Shown here piece after piece: positions 59,891 through 64,000 of a DNA stretch of 64,000 bases (positions are counted from its first letter, which is position 1; each line of letters begins with the position of its first letter). This DNA comes from Calliopsis andreniformis (lineage: Eukaryota; Arthropoda; Insecta; Hymenoptera; Andrenidae), in assembly GCF_051401765.1 (NCBI RefSeq), contig NC_135066.1, positions 18,517,001 through 18,581,000 on the forward strand, read 5' to 3'. A program made the translations under genes and the position numbers. The notes beneath the pieces are model-generated. The model saw only the letters and a program-made list of their open reading frames with translations, was not told the origin of the DNA and made no database searches.

Positions 59891-60395
59891 ATTTTTAAGC
59901 TTCCTCGAAGGTAATATTTACAAATATGTTAGTAATTATTTAAATAATAGCTCACGTATAAACAAAATTTAAATATAACGGTTTCCTTAAAAAAATAAGT
60001 AAAAGTACATAAGTTTTTCGTTCTTCCTCAATTAATTTTGTATCTTCCTAACCTGAACGTAAGTGAAAAACAAGATAAGGTTGTACCAAATCTAACCTAA
60101 ACTTATCTCAAATATTCAAAAGACAATATGTAGTATTGGAAATATTTGTCAGTATATCTCAAAAACAAAAGCCAAGCGGCAGATATACACAGTCCCACTG
60201 ATTCTGTGAAAACTAGATCTCGAGGATGCAGGGAATTTCGAATAAGCTTATCCCGACTTGCTAGAAACATAGTTCTGGAAGTCTTGCTCAGGCGCCGCCA
60301 ATGTTTAAATCCACGGTCGGCGGGGCCGTTTATTTGACGTATAAACTGACATACCGACATTCTATTTCAACTTATGTTAGGAGGATAGATCCGGA

Positions 60396-60775
60396 TATGT
60401 CAGAGCAGTGACATTACCGATAAAACTAGGTAAAAACAGGGGTTTACGTCCTGATACTTTTCGTCGTTATATGAGAAGATTTGGAGCTGGACAAATTTTC
60501 ATTCGAAAGAAAATGGTTCAATGCAATACGGTCTGGTCATGATTTGACGAGATTCTGTTGATATTTAGTAGTACAAGCGTTACAAAGTAGAGCAAAAGTC
60601 GATCATTCACAGTCGCGAAATTTAAGCATTTTTATATAATTTAGAGAGTTTTTAATGAAATCGTGGCCAGACTGCGCTGCATTCAACTTTTTTCTTTTGA
60701 GTAAACTCAGTTACAGCTCAAAATCTTCTCGTATAACGACAAAAAGTGTCAGAGCATAAACCCATGCTGCAGTAT
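60396..60775. repeat. Foldback family Y, most complete copy
   Basis: It starts TATGTCAGAGCAGTGACATT. Arms 60435-60550 and 60650-60772 are reverse complements (TTTACG, CGTTATA.GAGAAGATTT, CTGGTCATGATTT/CTGGCCACGATTT). The central part contains AAAGTAGAGCAAAAGTCGAT. See the copies at 45751, 10799 and 23660. Confidence 0.7.
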
Positions 60776-60935
60776 TGCTTTCTGCTGGATTATTGATAGA
60801 ACAGAGTAAAATACATGCCAAATTTAGTTGGGCTTGTGCGAATTCGGCGGCGCTTAATTAGAAAGACTACTGATGTGGAATCGGAATTTATGATACCCGA
60901 ATTGGTGACGTGCATTACTGAAAACTTTTCTCTCC

Positions 60936-63215
60936 GTTACACATACTACCGAACTAGTTGCGTGTACGTGAGGTCGATATTTCGGACCACTTTGGACAGC
61001 TTCGAAAAGTAAAAGAGAAGGCGAATGTAAAGTGAAGCTTACTCTCTCGCTCTTAAAGCTTAAACGTTATCCAAGTCACGGACAAGCGGCACGAGTCATG
61101 CGCAATCTTTTCGATTGTCCAAATATTTTCACTTTCCAATTTACAATTAGAAGCAGATTTTTCGTTGTGAGTTTCAGAGAGCTGTATGAAATTCTGAGGG
61201 ATGAATCTAAAATTAAACGATGACGTTTTGTGAAATATTTCGTGCTAATGCTTATGCTTGGTAACAATTAAAACAGATCTACATATAGACAGACTTTAAC
61301 AGGATGAATGGTACTACCGGGAAGATGTGTATGTATAAAATAGTGACATTAGCACCGCTTATTCTTCCCTACATGTATGAAACCCGGGGATAGTCAAATT
61401 CACATATATCAGACGAATCCTTAAATTAAATTTTACCGAAAACTAAGTATCGTATAAAAAGATTATATTTTTACTTTCAGTTTCACCTAATCACCCTCTT
61501 CTCAATTATATCACACGCCCTGCTCCATCTATATGTCGAGAAGTTAATAGTATCCTCAAAATAAGTTCTTAGGCAATTGTAGATAATAGTTTGATTGTAA
61601 ATGACACGCCCCAGATCCGATACCCACTCTGGAAAGAACTTTTTCTTTCTTTTTCTAAATATTTAAATTGCATATAGCAGTATTTTACAAACATTTAAAT
61701 TTTTTAATACAAATTTTCATTCATAAATACCTATTTAACATATACATATATTTTAACTTTTTTCTGTGTTTTATCATGGAATTTCTACTGCCTAGACGCA
61801 GCGTCGAAGCACATACAACGCAACGACTGTGTATGTATGTGATCTATTGCATTTATTTTCTCATGTGGTTTCTGTGGATCTATATGTTGAACCCAGTGAT
61901 TGGTCGCAATATTAGACGCGTTAAGGCGGGATTTCCTATACGCGTCTGACGCTGCGGCTGCGTTTGCATCCAATGCATGCAACGTTGTTTTAGTATGCGT
62001 GTGATTATACGTATATTGGACATAGCATATACTGGATACAGATCACGGCTGCAGTGCCTGGATGCGTGCAGGAAAGTCCACTTTTGTTTTAATTCTTTGT
62101 GAATCCTATGTACGAATGCACATGTATGTACATGTAATATGTACTTATTTTAGAGAAAAAATCAAATATATCTTTTACAAAACAATTGCAGTATTTGTGA
62201 AATAATGTTTTATAAAATCTAAATATTTTAAACAGACAAAAAAGTTATTTCCATATTGGGTGTATGGAACGCAAGATCTGTCGCGTTGAAAGAAATTATC
62301 ATCCGCAGCTACCCAACAGCCTTCCTTGAGAATATTATTAACTTCTAAATATATGTATGTACACTTGTTTGAATTGTTTATAAAAAATACTCATAGAAAT
62401 ATTCCCCAGAATATCATCGTTTGATCTCTAGATTCATCCCTCAAAATTTTGGATTGTATCATGCGGTCGCCTTCGGATCCGTAAGACAGAGGCCTTCATA
62501 CCATACTAAAAATACACATCATTTAACCGGAAATTACGTACGTGCAAATGAACAGAATAGTATTAGCAACCACTACCCAAAATTTCAAGCAAATCGGATG
62601 AAAGTTTACTATGTTATTGTTAGTTTCTAACAACTAGAGTGTAGATTATATAGCTATATTATTATCGTGATAAATGTAAAACAGATATCTCTTCAAACAC
62701 TTTATCCAAATATGCTTAATTTTATTTGTATTTAATTTTGCATAAAAAGAAAACAATACATATTACCCATTTATTTATTTATTATAATGAGGCTCTAAAA
62801 ATTTGACGTCCCAGGCCATTTGAAGATTCACCACTGCTTCTTTTTAACAAATCGAAAAAAGCAAATATTTGGGCAATTGAAAAAATTGTGCGTGGCTGGT
62901 GTCGCTTGCCGGCAACTTGAACGGTTGAATCACAGTGTTTCAAGAGCGAAAGAGTGAGAGTCATGTCTGCCTTCTCTCTCGGCTTTTCGCAGGGTCCGAA
63001 GCGCCGAGCTTACATACTTGTAGCTCGTATAGTAGTATATGTAGTGGAGGGGAAAATTTTCTAAGTGACGTTTTCAATTTGGAATTATGGAGTGACTCCA
63101 TTTCGCTATCATTAGATAGCCGCAAGTCTGTAGGTAATACTATTTCTGTAACGAAACTTGTAATAGCAGATACCGATCTGTCAATCTCAAAGAGTCATGT
63201 AACTACTCTACTCTC
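60936..63215. mobile_element. Second large-armed element (family L)
   Basis: The left arm 60936-61665 and right arm 62235-63215 are inverted relatives of each other and of 9545-12582. The left arm is diverged and lacks its outer end and an internal stretch. The right arm keeps GGTCGGTATC-like text (reverse complement of 63175-63200). Between them (61666-62234) there is no transposase; short frames there are unrecognised. Confidence 0.6.
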
Positions 63216-63229
63216 TTGGGTTCTACTTT

Positions 63230-64000
63230 AATTCTGTAGCTCAACTGTTGTAAAATTAGCAGATTTCTAATATTTTTATCTAATTCTTTATGAATAAATG
63301 TAATTTTCCTCGCTTATTCAGTATAAGTGTATATAAATACAGGGTGGATGGAAAATCGTAGTATAACCGGTCAGGGAGTATTCTACATAAGTAATTCTAC
63401 ATAAAAAAATTAGGAAAAAATTTGATATTCAATTTTTTCATCCGAAGCTTTGTTTCCGAGAAAATTGAATTTGAAGTGTGCTCAACTACGCAATGCGATT
63501 TACTTATCATGTTTGCTATTATCGATTGTTTCTGTTCGTGCTAGAGTCTATAAATATTGATAATAAAAAACACTGTCCTCCATGCTATTGTACAATCATC
63601 GGTTACAACTACGATTTTCATAACATGGTACAAATGAGGCAGTGTCAGCTGCCGTTTGCTCCACTCTGTGTATGACCTTCTTATCCGGATGTCGGCGAAT
63701 AGAAAATTACCTTCACAAGCTCCCAAAGCGAGTAACATGTCAACATATTCTCGCTTAGAATACTTTGCTACAATTTAATAATTTGCAACAAACCAAACAC
63801 AATAAACTATTACGCAGTCTGATAAACTATGACTTCTGTTAGACATCGAACTATCTGGGTATTTCCTACAGTATCCTATTAGTACCAATATTTATAAACA
63901 TTAGCGTGGATGGAAACAATTGGTAATAGAATATACTGTAACGATCTGACTTCGCCGTACATAGAATGTTCCTGAATACAGCGGCTTAACCGTGAACAGG
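63230..64000. other. Gene-free; CAGGGT-type repeat end at 63341
   Basis: ACAGGGTGGATGGAAAATCG at 63340 looks like the left end of a further MITE whose partner may lie outside the window. No host gene recognised. Confidence 0.4.

Overview
The window is AT-rich nuclear DNA from an insect, most likely a hymenopteran and plausibly an ant. The evidence is one conserved insect receptor gene with long introns, embedded in many decayed transposable elements of types common in ant genomes. There is no bacterial or viral gene organisation, no CRISPR array, and no rRNA or tRNA gene that I can support. The host call rests on the receptor sequence and the repeat types, not on a database search.

The only host gene I can support is an allatostatin-A (galanin-like) G-protein-coupled receptor on the + strand. 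Two consecutive 3' coding exons are visible: 17123-17383 (TM5 to TM6) and 34336-34584 (TM7, cytoplasmic tail and stop). They are separated by an intron of about 17 kb. Exons for TM1-TM4 were not found and probably lie 5' of the window. A perfect splice-donor sequence directly follows the stop codon.

The rest is a transposon graveyard. 0.6-6 kb holds a TA-flanked MITE, a nested palindrome and a hAT transposase remnant. 6.6-9 kb holds Jockey-type gag and RT scraps, a broken IS630/Tc1-like transposase and a GC-rich hairpin. 9.5-12.6 kb is an element with about 1 kb inverted arms. 13.4-16.1 kb is a Tigger/pogo relative whose transposase starts with three tandem helix-turn-helix units. 16.4-17.1 kb is a complete MITE ending 24 bp upstream of the receptor exon. 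The 17-kb intron contains a full Tc1 element (18166-19839), a non-LTR reverse transcriptase with RNase H remnant, a second Tigger fragment, an internally deleted P element that keeps its THAP start, broken Ty3/gypsy pol pieces and several hairpins. 34.8-41.4 kb carries LTR-like promoter modules, a long hairpin and an inverted repeat pair. 46.8-50.1 kb is a nearly complete Jockey element lacking its endonuclease. 53.8-64 kb is further palindromic and foldback repeats, including a second large-armed element.

All recognisable transposon proteins are broken by stops, frameshifts, deletions or lost catalytic residues, so none looks autonomous. The repeated theme is non-autonomous palindromic DNA elements, several present two to five times in 64 kb. 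I see no operon-like or defence-like gene system. The most unusual observations are the triple-HTH Tigger transposase, the MITE abutting the receptor exon, the P element deletion derivative, and the large inverted-arm family.
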